64,000 nt of DNA from Symbiodinium natans (GCA_905221605.1 CAJNDS010002422.1:183376-247375); one strand, 5' to 3'. Counted from the first letter of the stretch, positions 39,701-50,967 are shown. Translations and numbers: made by a program. The notes: a model not told the origin generated them from the sequence alone.

Positions 39701-39853
39701 GCCACTGAGATGGTCTTATGGTGTTCGCGAGTCTTCCGGTATCGTCTCCACTATCTTGTTCGAAGACGTCGGTGCCGAGGTCGTGGATGGCATCGTGAAT
39801 CGTGCTGGCTGCGCCAGATATGTACACACTTTCACACTGTCACAGCTGCTGTG

Positions 39854-40111
39854 ATGTCGGAAACATGCGACGTGCATGCGCTTGCAAACGGTTCTCCCAA
39901 CGCTCACTCTAATGCGGCCAGTGAGGCATGGCATGTTGAACCAGTGCTACACGTGGTTGGTCCTAGCTTGCATGACCCGTGGGCATGGCCGTGCTGGCGT
40001 GAATGCATGAAAGTCATGTTAATGGGCTACACTCCAACGCAATGCGTTTTTCATCCGTGCACAAACGACACCATGTCAGGATCATGCTGGCCATACAAAG
40101 CTCTGAGTTGA
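39854..40111 (+). CDS. Small Cys/Trp/His-rich hypothetical protein
   Basis: An ATG-led frame of 85 codons (MSETCDVHALANGSPNAHSN ...) with a C-terminal cluster CWRECMKVMLMGYTPTQC and FHPCTNDTMSGSCW that could bind metal or form disulfides. It ends 19 bp before the left edge of the 11-kb duplication. The frame is open further upstream but with poor composition. The family is unknown. Confidence 0.3.
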   Translation: MSETCDVHALANGSPNAHSNAASEAWHVEPVLHVVGPSLHDPWAWPCWRECMKVMLMGYTPTQCVFHPCTNDTMSGSCWPYKALS

Positions 40112-40324
40112 TCATTCCAGCCCTTCGGGGTTAAGCATCCACCTCCTCCGGTCCTGCTGAACATGGCCGGGACGGTACAGAAAGAGTTCTGCGGAGGGAA
40201 AGCGGGGGACTTGCCCCAAGGAGCTAAAGATGAAAGGTTTCCCTTCCTTGTATTTCAATCCACGACGATACATACAAAGGACTTGTTCAACCCTAAACTT
40301 GAAGAAGCACGCAGACAGACAGAG

Positions 40325-40380
40325 ACAGAAGAAGAGAGAGAGAGAGAGAGAGGGAGAGGGAGAGAGAGAGAGAGCGAGCG
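40325..40380. repeat. GA microsatellite (unit 1)
   Basis: GA dinucleotides with a few GGGA interruptions. The length differs from the copy in unit 2 (51500-51545). Confidence 0.9.
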
Positions 40381-41160
40381 ACCTGGCACATTCAGGCCGC
40401 AAGCGCGCAGTGGTCGGAATCGCAAGAGGGCACCAAGGAGCTCAACGTGCAAACTGTGAGCTTCATATAATATGATTCATAGGAGCAACGGTTGTGTGCG
40501 TAGATATGTAACCATCCTTTCCAGGAGTGTGTACGACCCTAGGGATTGCCTGGATCTATCCACACAGCCTGCCTAGTTCCACCTTCGACCTCCATCGCTG
40601 CTCTTGGGAGCTGGGCAAGAAAGTCAAAACGTTAGCTCTCTCGGGAATGGGACTTGCTGCCAAAGATGTTTGATTGGCAAGGGGGAAGCATTATACTGAC
40701 CGGAACAAGCGCGCCTGAACCCCTGTATTTATAGAAAAACCGCAGCTTCCTGTAGATACATGCATATGGCTTATGACATATGATATGTGAGCATCAATAA
40801 TCATCAGGACAACCCACAGTTAAAAGGCCAACCCTCCATCTCTACCTCTCTCTACTTTCTCTCTTTCTATAACTCCCTCTGACTGTCGTTGCCAGCTTGA
40901 TCACAGCTAGAGCAAGCACAGTGTGGTGTGTTCTGGTGGGACCATGAGTCAGTCGGCTTGAAGTAGTGAACTGTAGTCTCAGCATTATGGCAGTAGCATC
41001 TTTCGGAGGAGGTTGATGTATTTGAGTCGTGAGTCGCTACGCGTGCGCGCTGTAAGTATAGCTGAAAAGTGGTGTAAACTCAGATGGTATAACCTTGCCA
41101 CATTTCAGGAACGATCCTTGTCACCCCTGTGCATGTTTCTCGATTCTCCGCCTCTGTACC

Positions 41161-41355
41161 ATGGCACCCTCCGCCCTGCGTGGCGGCCATGGTGGCATAC
41201 CGGCGTTACCTCTGCCAAGGGCGGCGGCGCCGTCCTCGCGCCCTGTAGTTGCAGCTCAGCTCGGACTGTACGTAGGCACACTGCGAGGATATTCCGACAA
41301 GCTGATCTATTGTCAGAAAAGGCAGCAGTCAGTGTCTTCAGAGACCCCGGTTTAG
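41161..41355 (+). CDS. Possible first exon of the duplicated coiled-coil locus (unit 1)
   Basis: The ATG sits in a good context (TACCATGGCA) and is followed by 64 open codons: MAPSALRGGHGGIPALPLPR, then a Pro/Ser stretch and AAQLGLYVGTLRGYSDKL. The basic, Ala/Pro-rich start without acids resembles an N-terminal targeting segment. It is upstream of, and on the same strand as, the coiled-coil cassettes. Assignment as first exon is inference. Confidence 0.3.
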   Translation: MAPSALRGGHGGIPALPLPRAAAPSSRPVVAAQLGLYVGTLRGYSDKLIYCQKRQQSVSSETPV

Positions 41356-41569
41356 GTTTATCATGCGTGCTTCGGTTTGAGTAGTCCGTGATATTCTCAA
41401 GGCCTCAAGGCATGAGCGATCTTGACGTCTTGTGAGCTGTGATGGCGGGATTGGGCCGATATCGGGCGCCTGAAGGGCGGAGGGTTACACTAGCGCAGCT
41501 CAGGTCTCGCGAAGCATCAGTCCGAAGCCTGGAATCATCCTGTTGAAAGAGATCCTGCTTTCGGGGTTC

Positions 41570-41845
41570 ATGGTGCTTTTCGCAGCCTTGCGTAGGCTTG
41601 CGTCGCATCGTGTCTCTAGAAGTGCTTTGTCTGAGGTCCAGCCCGCCATCTGTGCGGCCCCGAGATTCCTGGGCCACTTCCTGCGCCAATTGCTGATCTC
41701 CGATGTTGCTTCTGAGGCCTTCCATTTACCTTCGGACGCGCACACCGACGAAGATCCGCGCCGGTGCCGCCCGCCCGAAGATCCGATGTCAGATCCGAAT
41801 GCTTTTGCGCCGCCCCCACCCTCTCTTTCGGGAGCTCTGCCCTGA
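41570..41845 (+). CDS. Hypothetical exon-like frame (unit 1)
   Basis: 91 open codons. A hydrophobic basic helix (MVLFAALRRLASHRVSRSAL) and APRFLGHFLRQLLI are followed by an acidic Pro-rich tail. It is identical in unit 2 at 52683. An opposing frame exists on the minus strand, so the coding strand is not certain. Confidence 0.25.
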   Translation: MVLFAALRRLASHRVSRSALSEVQPAICAAPRFLGHFLRQLLISDVASEAFHLPSDAHTDEDPRRCRPPEDPMSDPNAFAPPPPSLSGALP

Positions 41846-42539
41846 GGTCATCAGATTCCATCAGGCTCCTCCTGCAAGCCCGCCAATGCTGCCATCCGTT
41901 CCCTCTGCCGCTGCGGTCTGAGTCCTGAACATGTCTGAAACCTGAAGCAGTTGAAGCAGTGCTTCTTTGTGCTTTGGGTTCAGAATAGTGCAATTTTTGT
42001 CACTTACCAGGCAAGCTGTGCTGCTCCAGCCTGCGTGACGCCGCGGCCACGACGAGCAGGGATCCCACTCCGCTCCGGATCCTGTGAACTGTTGAGCGGC
42101 CGAACATGCGGGCAGATGTGCAGCTAGATGTGCAGCTATCTGGAGCCGGTGAACCCGCATCCCCCTGTTGCATGGCTTATGCTGCCCAGCCTTTGCTTGT
42201 GTTCAGGTCCGCGTCGGGCAAGGCAACGAAGATGCTGTGGCGGCTTGAGAGGGCAGGGGCATGTGAGCGCCAAGCACGGAGCCGCGTAGGCAAAAGGATG
42301 TGGGCTTAGGTTGATGGATTCCAGACGCCAGCGAAAGAGGCATGGCTGCTTCTGTTGTCTTTGATGTCTTCATTTTCGTAGAGCACGAGTTCGTAGTGGG
42401 GTTCGTTTAGCTTCAATCAGTGGCCCCCTGCGAGTTTGCGAGAAACAGCGTCCCGTGACTCCCGAGCCGTCTTTCTCGCCCCTGATAGCAACGTCCTGGG
42501 ACTGCAAGGCCACCAAGTCTTCCTTGCCTGCGATGCAGA

Positions 42540-45500
42540 GGAACCGCGAAGCTGAGGTTGGGTGCAAGTGCACTTCCAAAGTGTTTTACCTGCCAGCTGA
42601 TGGAAAGCAGGTCAATGTGGCGCTGCTCCAGCAAGAGCTGGCATCGTTGCAGGCTTGGCATTATTCACTCCAGACTCTGTACTGGGACGAAGTAGGGGAG
42701 ATGTTTCGTCTAGCCAGTGATGAGTAGGCCCTAAAATCCATGCCATCCGAAAGACGCTGGAGCTGGAATCCAAACCAAAGGCCACCAGCTCGGAACCTCT
42801 CCTGGACCTAGGCTTCAAACCCCAACCGCCACAGATCATGCCATCATAAATGCCGCCCTTTGTGCAATTTGGGTACTGGAGCCAAGTCGATGGCGTAATT
42901 CATCCTGCACGTTCTCTCACTCGTGTATGTGTGTGTGTGTGTGTCATTCTGTGCACTGACCACGCTCCTCAGGCACAGCACATCAAAGCCTATGCAGGAA
43001 AGCACTCTTGAGCTCTTCCTTGGGCCGTTCTGGAGGCCAGCTCAGCGCAGGTTGCGCGGGAAAGGGACGAGCTGCTAGCGCGGGGCTCTCAGATGACTTT
43101 AGGATACTTTAGGGATCAGGCTGGGGCGGATGTTCATTTAGTTATACCTGGTTGGCCTGTGAGGTCTGGTCAGCAAGATCAGGCCAGGGAGTAATACTTG
43201 CGCATGCGCTTTTCCAAGAACTTGGCTCTTTTGCAGGCACTGACGTGCCACCTCAAACACCAGCTTGCAGCTTACACTGACAGAGTATCATGTCAAGCAG
43301 ACGTTCATAGCTCTTTGTTCCGCCCCCCCCTCCCACCACAGGCTGGAAGAGGCGGGCGTTGCGTGTGATGATATGGCGGCTTCGCTTAAGCAGCGGGATG
43401 AGGACATTGTGCAAGTGCACCTGTGCCGCGCTTGCTCTTTCTGGTCAGCCTGCTCTGTTCCCCCAGGAGCTTCAGCTTCTGAAGATCGGAGCTCAGCATA
43501 TCCTCGCAGGTCTTGCGGAGAAGCGCAGCGCAGCATGGCATCACCATGATTCTCCACAGGTCGGAGCTGAAAGAGGCACAAACTGCACGGCAGGTGCCCG
43601 GGGCTAGTTTGGGCATTGCAGCAGCTACGGTAGCATCGCGCAGCCACAACTGGCTCCACTGTACTTCTTGTCCTAGCAACCTATGCAGAAGGTGGCCGAG
43701 ACAGCCGGGAACGAAGCTGAGGATGGGTGCATGAGTACAGTCTGCGGGCCAGCACTTTTGTAAAGTGCCGGTTGAAACCTGATGGACGGCAGGCCAGCGT
43801 GGCGCAGCTGCAGCAGAAGCTAGCAACTTTGCAGGCGTGGGTGTCCTTTGAGGCATCTGCTTGCTCTTGAGCTCTTCCTGGGGCTGTGCGGAGGCCAGCT
43901 CAGTGCAGCTGGCGCAGGAGAGGGACGAGCTGCTAGCGCGGGCGTCTCAGATGGTGCTAGGCATAGGACGGGGACGGATGTTCATCTGGATATACCTGGC
44001 TCGTGAGGTCTGGGCAGCAAGAGCAGGCCAGAGCGTAACACTTGCGCGTGAAAGTTCCTAGCGTTTGGAATATTTCGTTTCGAAGGCGCTAACGTGGCAA
44101 CTCGAACGCCAGCTTGCAGCTTATGCTGACAAAGTATCATGTCATGCGGAAGTTTGTAGCTCTTTGTTGCACCACCCCAGGCTGGAAGAGGCGGGCGTCG
44201 CCTCGAAAGAAATGATTGCTTTGCTTAAACAGCAAAACCAGGACACTGGGTGAAGGAATTCGGGCCGTTGTGAGGGTGAACTCTGCAACTGCTGGTGCTG
44301 TAACTGCTGTTGACATACCGCTGCAAGCTAGGGAGTTCCTCCAGGAGCTTCAGCTTCTGAAGATCGGAGCTCAGCATATCCTCGCAGGGCTTGCGGAGAA
44401 GCGCAGCGCAGCATGGCATCACCATGATTCTCCACAGGTCGGAGCTGAAAGAGGCACAAACTGCACGGCAGGTGCCCGGGGCTAGCTTGGGCATTGCAGC
44501 AGCTACGGTAGCATCGCACAGCCACAACTGGCTCCACTGTACTTCTTGTCCTAGCAACCTATGCAGAAGGTGGCCGAGACAGCCGGGAACGAAGCTGAGG
44601 ATGGGTGCATGAGTACAGTCTGCGGGCCAGCACTTTCGTAAAGTGCCGGTTGAAACCTGATGGACGGCAGGCCAGCGTGGCGCAGCTGCAGCAGAAGCTA
44701 GCAACTTTGCAGGCGTGGGTGTCCTTTGAGGCAGCTGCTTGCTCTTGAGCTCTTCCTGGGGCTGTGCGGAGGCCAGCTCAGTGCAGCTGGCGCAGGAGAG
44801 GGACGAGCTGCTAGCGCGGGCGTCTCAGATGGTGCTAGGCATAGGACGGGGACGGATGTTCATCTGGATATACCTGGCTCGTGAGGTCTGGGCAGCAAGA
44901 GCAGGCCAGAGCGTAACACTTGCGCGTGAAAGTTCCTAGCGTTTGGAATATTTCGTTTCGAAGGCGCTAACGTGGCAACTCGAACGCCAGCTTGCAGCTT
45001 ATGCTGACAAAGTATCATGTCATGCGGAAGTTTGTAGCTCTTTGTTGCACCACCCCAGGCTGGAAGAGGCGGGCGTCGCCTCGAAAGAAATGATTGCTTT
45101 GCTTAAACAGCAAAACCAGGACACTGGGTGAAGGAATTCGGGCCGTTGTGAGGGTGAACTCTGCAACTGCTGGTGCTGTAACTGCTGTTGACATACCGCT
45201 GCAAGCTAGGGAGTTCCTCCAGGAGCTTCAGCTTCTGAAGATCGGAGCTCAGCATATCCTCGCAGGGCTTGCGGAGAAGCGCAGCGCAGCATGGCATCAC
45301 CATGATTCTCCACAGGTCGGAGCTGAAAGAGGCACAAACTGCACGGCAGGTGCCCGGGGCTAGCTTGGGCATTGCAGCAGCTACGGTAGCATCGCACAGC
45401 CACAACTGGCTCCACTGTACTTCTTGTCCTAGCAACCTATGCAGAAGGTGGCCGAGACAGCCGGGAACGAAGCTGAGGATGGGTGCATGAGTACAGTCTG

Positions 45501-47700
45501 CGGGCCAGCACTTTTGTAAAGTGCCGGTTGAAACCTGATGGACGGCAGGTCAGCGTGGCGCAGCTGCAGCAGAAGCTAGCAACTTTGCAGGCGTGGGTGT
45601 CCTTTGAGGCATCTGCTTGCTCTTGAGCTCTTCCTGGGGCTGTGCGGAGGCCAGCTCAGTGCAGCTGGCGCAGGAGAGGGACGAGCTGCTAGCGCGGGAG
45701 TCTCAGATGGTGCTAGGCATAGGACGGGGACGGATGTTCATCTGGTTATACCTGGCTCGTAAGGTCTGGGCAGCAAGAGCAGGCCAGAGCGTAACACTTG
45801 CGCGTGAAAGTTCCTAGCGTTTGGAATATTTCGTTTCGAAGGCGCTAACGTGGCAACTCGAACGCCAGCTTGCAGCTTATGCTGACAAAGTATCATGTCA
45901 TGCGGAAGTTTGTAGCTCTTTGTTGCACCACCCCAGGCTGGAAGAGGCGGGCGTCGCCTCGAAAGAAATGATTGCTTTGCTTAAACAGCAAAACCAGGAC
46001 ACTGGGTGAAGGAATTCGGGCCGTTGTGAGGGTGAACTCTGCAACTGCTGGTGCTGTAACTGCTGTTGACATACCGCTGCAAGCTAGGGAGTTCCTCCAG
46101 GAGCTTCAGCTTCTGAAGATCGGAGCTCAGCATATCCTCGCAGGGCTTGCGGAGAAGCGCAGCGCAGCATGGCATCACCATGATTCTCCACAGGTCGGAG
46201 CTGAAAGAGGCACAAACTGCACGGCAGGTGCCCGGGGCTAGCTTTTGCATTGCAGCAGCTACGGTAGCATCGCGCAGCCACAACTGGCTCCATTGTACTT
46301 CTTGTCCTAGCAGCCTATGCAGAAGGTGGCCGAGACAGCCGGGAACGAAGCTGAGGATGGGTGCATGAGTACAGTCTGCGAGCCAGCACTTTTGTAAAGT
46401 GCCGGTTGAAACCTGATGGACGGCAGGTCAGCGTGGCTCAGCTGCAGCAGAAGCTAGCAACTTTGCAGGCGTGGGTGTCCTTTGAGGCATCTGCTTGCTC
46501 TTGAGCTCTTCCTGGGGCTCTGCGGAGGCCAGCTCAGTGCAGCTGGCGCAGGAGAGGGACGAGCTGCTAGCGCGGGAGTCTCAGATGGCGCTAGGGATAG
46601 GACGGGGACGGATGTGTTCATCTGGTTCTACCTGGCTCGTGAGGTCTGGGCAGCAAGAGCAGGCCAGAGCGTAACACTTGCGCGTGAAAGTTCCTCTAGC
46701 GTTTGGAATGTTTCGTTTCGAAGGCGCTAACTTGGCAACCCAAACGCCAGCTTGCAGCTTATGCTGACAAAGTATCATTGCGGAAGTAGTGCTAGTTAGG
46801 CAGCTTTTTGTCACGACTCCCAGGTTGGAAGAGGCAGGCGTTGCCTCGAAAGACATGGCGGCGTGTCTTGAGAAGCGTGACGAGGACGATGGAATTCGGG
46901 GGTTGTTCAGGTGAACTCTGCTGTTGGTGCTGTAGTTGATGTGGCGGAGCAAGGTCAGGACTATTTTACGACGTGTGGATGTGCCACACTTCTCCATAAG
47001 CAAAGCATGCAGCGACCGCTCACATGCCGAATATGCAGCAAAATCCCGGACATACTCCAGGCTGATTGAAAAGTAGTAAAGACCGTAGCCAGGAGTATGT
47101 TCGATACGCCTGGAAATACCCTTGTACGAAATGTTGATGTGCCACACACTTGGCAAGTGAGAAAACGCGCCTCTGCTGCTCTTTCTGATCAGCCTGCTCT
47201 GTTTCTCAGGAGCTTCGAATTCTGAAGATCGGAGCTCAGCATATCCTCGCAGGGCTTGCGGACAAGCGCAGTGCAGCGTGGCATCACCATGATTCTCCAC
47301 AGGTCGGAGCTGAAAGAGGCACACAGTGCACGGCAGGTGCCCGGTGCTTGTTTTGGCGCCGTAGCATCACGCGGCCACAGCTGAGTTGCGTTGTCCTTCT
47401 TGTCCTTTTGCAAACCGTGCGGAAGGTGGCCGAGACGGCTCTGTGTGCGGCAGAGCTGGAGAGAAAGGAAGCTGAGGAAGGGCATGTTAGCGCAGTCGTC
47501 TCCGACCCAGCACTTGTACTAGTTGAAATCTGACTTGAGACAGGCCAGCGTGGGTCAGTTGCAGCAGAAGCTAGCATCCATGCAGGCGTTTCTTTCCTTT
47601 TTGGCGTTTGTCCCTGATCTTGATATCTCTTTTGCTGGTTGTTCGGGAGGCCAGCCCAGCGCAAGTGGCGCAGGAGAGGGACGAGCTGCGAGTGCGGAAG
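42540..47700 (+). CDS. Multi-exon coiled-coil gene with tandem exon cassettes (unit 1)
   Basis: Inferred split gene. Short segments with exact lengths recur: type A (42 nt, ASVAQLQQKLATLQ), type B (48 nt, ASSVQLAQERDELLAR) and type C (48 nt, ALTWQLERQLAAYADK), all phase 0, then RLEEAGVASKEMIALLKQQ and ELQLLKIGAQHILAGLAEK segments. Type A exons lie at 42611-42652, 43793-43834, about 44671, 45549, 46427 and 47544-47585; type B at 43036-43083, 43894-43941 and so on to 47650-47697; type C at 43237-43284, 44086-44133 and later copies. Each is preceded by AG|G and followed by GC, GA or GT. The A-B intervening sequence is 383 bp in the first cassette and 59 bp in the next, while exon lengths stay constant. 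The peptides have heptad-like spacing. The product would be a long coiled coil of unknown role. Confidence 0.5.
42927..42945. repeat. TG microsatellite (unit 1)
   Basis: TG dinucleotide run inside a presumed intron; four bases shorter in unit 2. Confidence 0.85.
43000..46960 (+). repeat. 878-bp tandem cassettes, unit 1
   Basis: Five cassettes can be anchored on the GCTGGAAGAGGCGGGCGT-type string at about 43341, 44179, 45057, 45935 and 46823. Spacings are 838, 878, 878 and 888 bp. Cassettes 2 and 3 are almost identical; the first and last are diverged. Variants are shared within a unit more than between units, as expected from local homogenisation. Confidence 0.9.
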
Positions 47701-48158
47701 CCTCAAAATTGTCGCTGCCGACCAAAATTTTCATTGCTGCATTAGATTGGGTTCAGGTCCGAATCCCCGGCGTCGTCAGGGCAATCTCCCGCAGCCATGC
47801 TGCCGACCCTGCTGCTGAGACCTCAGTCAGGCCGCGAGGCAAACGGTTCAGGATGTGGAATTTGAACTGTCGAGAGAGGATTCCCCTGCTCTCCCCCGAG
47901 GTTGCATGCTTCCTTGCTGGTTTTCTTATATCTTCTTTTCCTTTTGCTTCCTTGTGAGGTACTTGTGATTCCTCTAGTCAAGTTGTGCCACCGGCACGGA
48001 TAAGATGCACGCATGGAAGCATTCGCGTTCGTAGTCCTCGGCACTGCCATGCTCTGCCCTCCAGTTTCTGAAGGATCCGGCTTTGCCTTGAAGGTTGCGA
48101 TCGTAAACCAGAAACCTCAAGCCCACCTTCCCTGGCCCTTGACTCCGGCCTGCGAAAC

Positions 48159-49090
48159 TTGATTCAAGGACTGGGTCGCCTGGGGATGAGCAGTGTCGCC
48201 GGCCGCGTGGACCTCATGATACCTCCAGATGCTGGGCTACTCGTGTATCCAGTGGCGTTTCCACTTCAGGTCCCAGGTGCTGAAGGACTGCGGCCAGCGC
48301 GGCCGCCTCTTCCGCGAGATACCCAAACCAGAGGCCAGAGTGCCATTTCATCGAAAGTTCCGTGGTTGCTGCGTGCAACTTGGGCGCGGGTGCCAGGCTG
48401 GTGCTGATGGCCCCAAGAGTTTGTGGCCTGAGGTCGGAGATAGGGCAGATAGGGCTCATAATAGGAGATGTGCCTCGTCGAAGGTTATCGCTTGCGGTGT
48501 CTGCGGTGGCGCTTGCTAGGCGACCGGATGCGAAGGCTACGGCCTGAGCTCCGAGGCGCGGGCTGAGCTCCGGGCCAGCAACCGCCAGGCGAGTATGGAA
48601 CCCTTTGGAATGCAGGGGAGAGCGGGCAGTTTGTGGAGATCAAAGATGCCCTTATGGCATCCTGCGTCTGTGGCTTGAATCGTGGACTCTGGCACAGGCC
48701 GAGGAAAATGCTCGGCAAAGCAGAGGGCTGGCAGAGGCAAGTGGGTGCCAACAAGATGTGTGTTGTAGCTTGCAATGCGCAAACGGGAGCACTTTGGCAG
48801 CGAACTCTCCTTGGGCAAGGAGCTCCTGACCCTGTACCGCCAGCAGTTCAATCGCGACCCAAAGACCGCAGCCGCCTGGCGCAATTTTCGAATTCGGGGG
48901 GGCCGCGTGGCTAGAGGAATCAGGTTCCAGTCGCTCCATGGCACACGCACCACATGTGTTCATCTGGTATCATCTGGTACATCTGCCACCTTTTACAGGA
49001 CCACCTGGTGAACTTCGCGCGGGGCCTCCAGCGCAAGCTGCCATACCGAGCGGCTGCGCAGCTTCTGGCCCGGTCGCCAGCGAAGGTTTG
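48159..49090 (+). CDS. Downstream exon-like segments (unit 1)
   Basis: Several plus-strand segments look coding. The clearest is 48999-49085 (87 nt, phase 0, DHLVNFARGLQRKLPYRAAA then QLLARSPAK), bounded by TTTTACAG|G and AAG|GT. Others are a segment with LGYSCIQWRFHFRSQVLK near 48230-48330, one with LESWTLAQAEENARQSRGL near 48670-48760, and one with ELLTLYRQQFNRDPKTAAAW near 48785-48900. They may belong to the coiled-coil gene or to a second gene. No family is recognised. Confidence 0.35.
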
Positions 49091-49379
49091 AAAAAGCGCG
49101 TCGGCCCATTGCCCACATCCCTGTACCCAGCACTCCCACTGCTCTCAGTGCTCTCAGGTCGAGTCCCGCCCCACGCTTCCCACCGTTTGCACTAGTACTC
49201 AGTATGTGAAAGCCGTGGGGAAGCGTAAGAGCCGTGATGTACAAGCCCCACAATCGGAATTCTTTTCGGGATTGCCCAACCGTGCCAATAGTTAGTTGTA
49301 TGAACGCGGACATCTTGGTGTGCATTCCCAATGCTTCCCGCCACAATGCTTCCATTGCACGTAGGCGGCTCTTCTCATC

Positions 49380-49455
49380 CTGTCGTCGTAGTGGACATAT
49401 CAAAAAAAAGGTTTTTTGACAGATTCCCCCCCCCCCTCTCCCCCCCCCGCGGGGT
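49380..49455. repeat. Homopolymer-rich segment (unit 1)
   Basis: Runs of A, T and especially C around a GCGGGG core. Run lengths differ in unit 2 (60428-60480). Confidence 0.8.
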
Positions 49456-50197
49456 GCCTGAATTCCTGTGATCCCACACTTCCCCGGAGGAGAGTCTCGG
49501 CCATGCGTAAACAGAATCTACGGAAATCCGAAGCATCAACAACCAACAGAAATCGAACTGTGCCTCTTCCTTTTTAAACAAAAGGACAGGACTCAGGCAA
49601 TGCTGCAGACAAACAAGAACAGGAACAAAAACGCGGAGGCCGCACAGCGTTGTGTTATGCATGCTGAAGAGCCTGGACCCATGGACACGTGCCATCACGT
49701 GCCCGCTTTGTTGCAACATCATCTTGACGCAAGCTTTCAAGGTCCACGAGCTGAATTTTGAAACTTCATTCCTCGTTACAGCAAACTTTGGAATACATTT
49801 TACCGTCCCGCCCTTCAGCCCTGCCTTGCTTTTGGATAGCACGCCACACCGGGCTTTGCAAACCTCCAGATGTTCTGAGGGCACCGTTACATCGCTTTGT
49901 TATGTTGCTATGTTAGGATGTAGGGTTGTCCGGTTTGGGTTTGATGGGGTTGTGGCTTCATGGACGTCAAATCTTGGGCTTCAAGTTCTTTCAAAATTTT
50001 TCAATGTCCAAGGCTGTGGGAGTTGCGCAGAAGCCTTTGTACCATTCGTCCACCGGCTGTTCAGACGTGAGATTCAGCAACGAGACAGCATGGCATGAGA
50101 TTGATGAGTCGCAACTCATCTCAAATCAACACTGGCAAACACACCACAGTGTGCTGCCCAGCTATCGGTTTCGCAAAAGCAAAGGATCAGAAGAGCA

Positions 50198-50665
50198 ATG
50201 GCGTACTGGGGCCTAAAAGTTCTCTACTTTGGAGCTGCTCTGTGGTGGTGCTTTGTGCCAATGTACATGTTCGCATACGACATGGTGAAGCTGATGGGAC
50301 AGGACAATCCTACCGGCTTGGAGGTCTTGCTCATCAAGGCTTTGGCTATGTACTGTCTGTTCTTGGGAGTCGGCTGTTTTTTGGCAGCCAGAAGCGGTAG
50401 CTTCATCGCATACACGGTGTCCTTGTGGACAATGCTGGGGATCTGCACGTACTTCGCCTGCGTATTCTACCCCTTCGACGTCCGTCTCGCCAACAGTCCC
50501 TACTTCGGGACACCTGCCTACTTCGTCATTTGGTTTTCGTGGATCCTGAGCGTGTTGCTTGTTGTGGCAGCCCTTGTTCACGACTATCGCTTACCGACGA
50601 AAGAAAAGGTCTTTCCGTGCATGAGTGGCACACGCGACTGTGATACTCTGCAGTTCCAAGCTTGA
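50198..50665 (+). CDS. Small four-helix membrane protein (unit 1)
   Basis: 155 codons from MAYWGLKVLYFG. There are four hydrophobic spans: LYFGAALWWCFVPMYMFAY, LIKALAMYCLFLGVGCFLAA, YTVSLWTMLGICTYFACVFY and YFVIWFSWILSVLLVVAAL. Short charged loops (YDMVKLMGQDNPTG, PFDVRLANSP) and a basic tail (DYRLPTKEK) follow. The frame is intronless. A second copy at 61194-61736 has the same core but a different C-terminus. The family is unknown; a small integral membrane protein is a safe inference. Confidence 0.75.
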   Translation: MAYWGLKVLYFGAALWWCFVPMYMFAYDMVKLMGQDNPTGLEVLLIKALAMYCLFLGVGCFLAARSGSFIAYTVSLWTMLGICTYFACVFYPFDVRLANSPYFGTPAYFVIWFSWILSVLLVVAALVHDYRLPTKEKVFPCMSGTRDCDTLQFQA

Positions 50666-50967
50666 ATTGTTTCAGAAGTTACCTTCCATGGTGAGTTTGC
50701 ATGGTGAGTCTGCAGGTGGGGTTCGAAAGGGTTAGGATGGTTCGTTGTAGGAAGAAGTGCAAAGCATGTTCATGCATCAGGTACCAAAGCAAATCATACA
50801 CGCCTGAATTACGGGGACTAAGGTGGATGTACGTTCGCAAAATGACATTGTGGGAGCAGGTGTCCCAGACAGACCCACCACATGCAGTGATCGTAAGCCG
50901 GTGTCACTGGCATAGACATGAAGAGTTGAGCATCTGTCAGGAACGAGTCTTTGGATTCCAAGCCCCA
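50656..50967 (+). other. 312-bp segment present only in unit 1
   Basis: The segment is flanked by direct repeats of TTCCAAGC (50652 region and 50955 region) and is missing from unit 2, where CTGCAGTT joins straight to a GCCC(A/C)AGGCCCG sequence. It includes the stop codon region of the small membrane protein gene. It could be an insertion in unit 1 (intron-like or mobile) or a repeat-mediated deletion in unit 2. Confidence 0.6.

Noticed and set aside
40325-40459. Glu/Arg-rich frame over the GA microsatellite
   Set aside because: The product is only translation of the GA repeat.
43000-46960. CRISPR-like or satellite array
   Set aside because: The repeat unit is 878 bp with exon-like conserved blocks, not short repeats with unique spacers or a simple satellite.
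47093-47106. CCGTAGCCA string resembling the start of the spliced leader
   Set aside because: Only nine bases match and the following bases (GGAGTATG) do not continue the leader; a chance match is likely.
46581-47324. Minus-strand frame of 247 codons across the last cassette
   Set aside because: It is antisense to conserved coiled-coil exon segments, and its product has no repeat or motif continuity.
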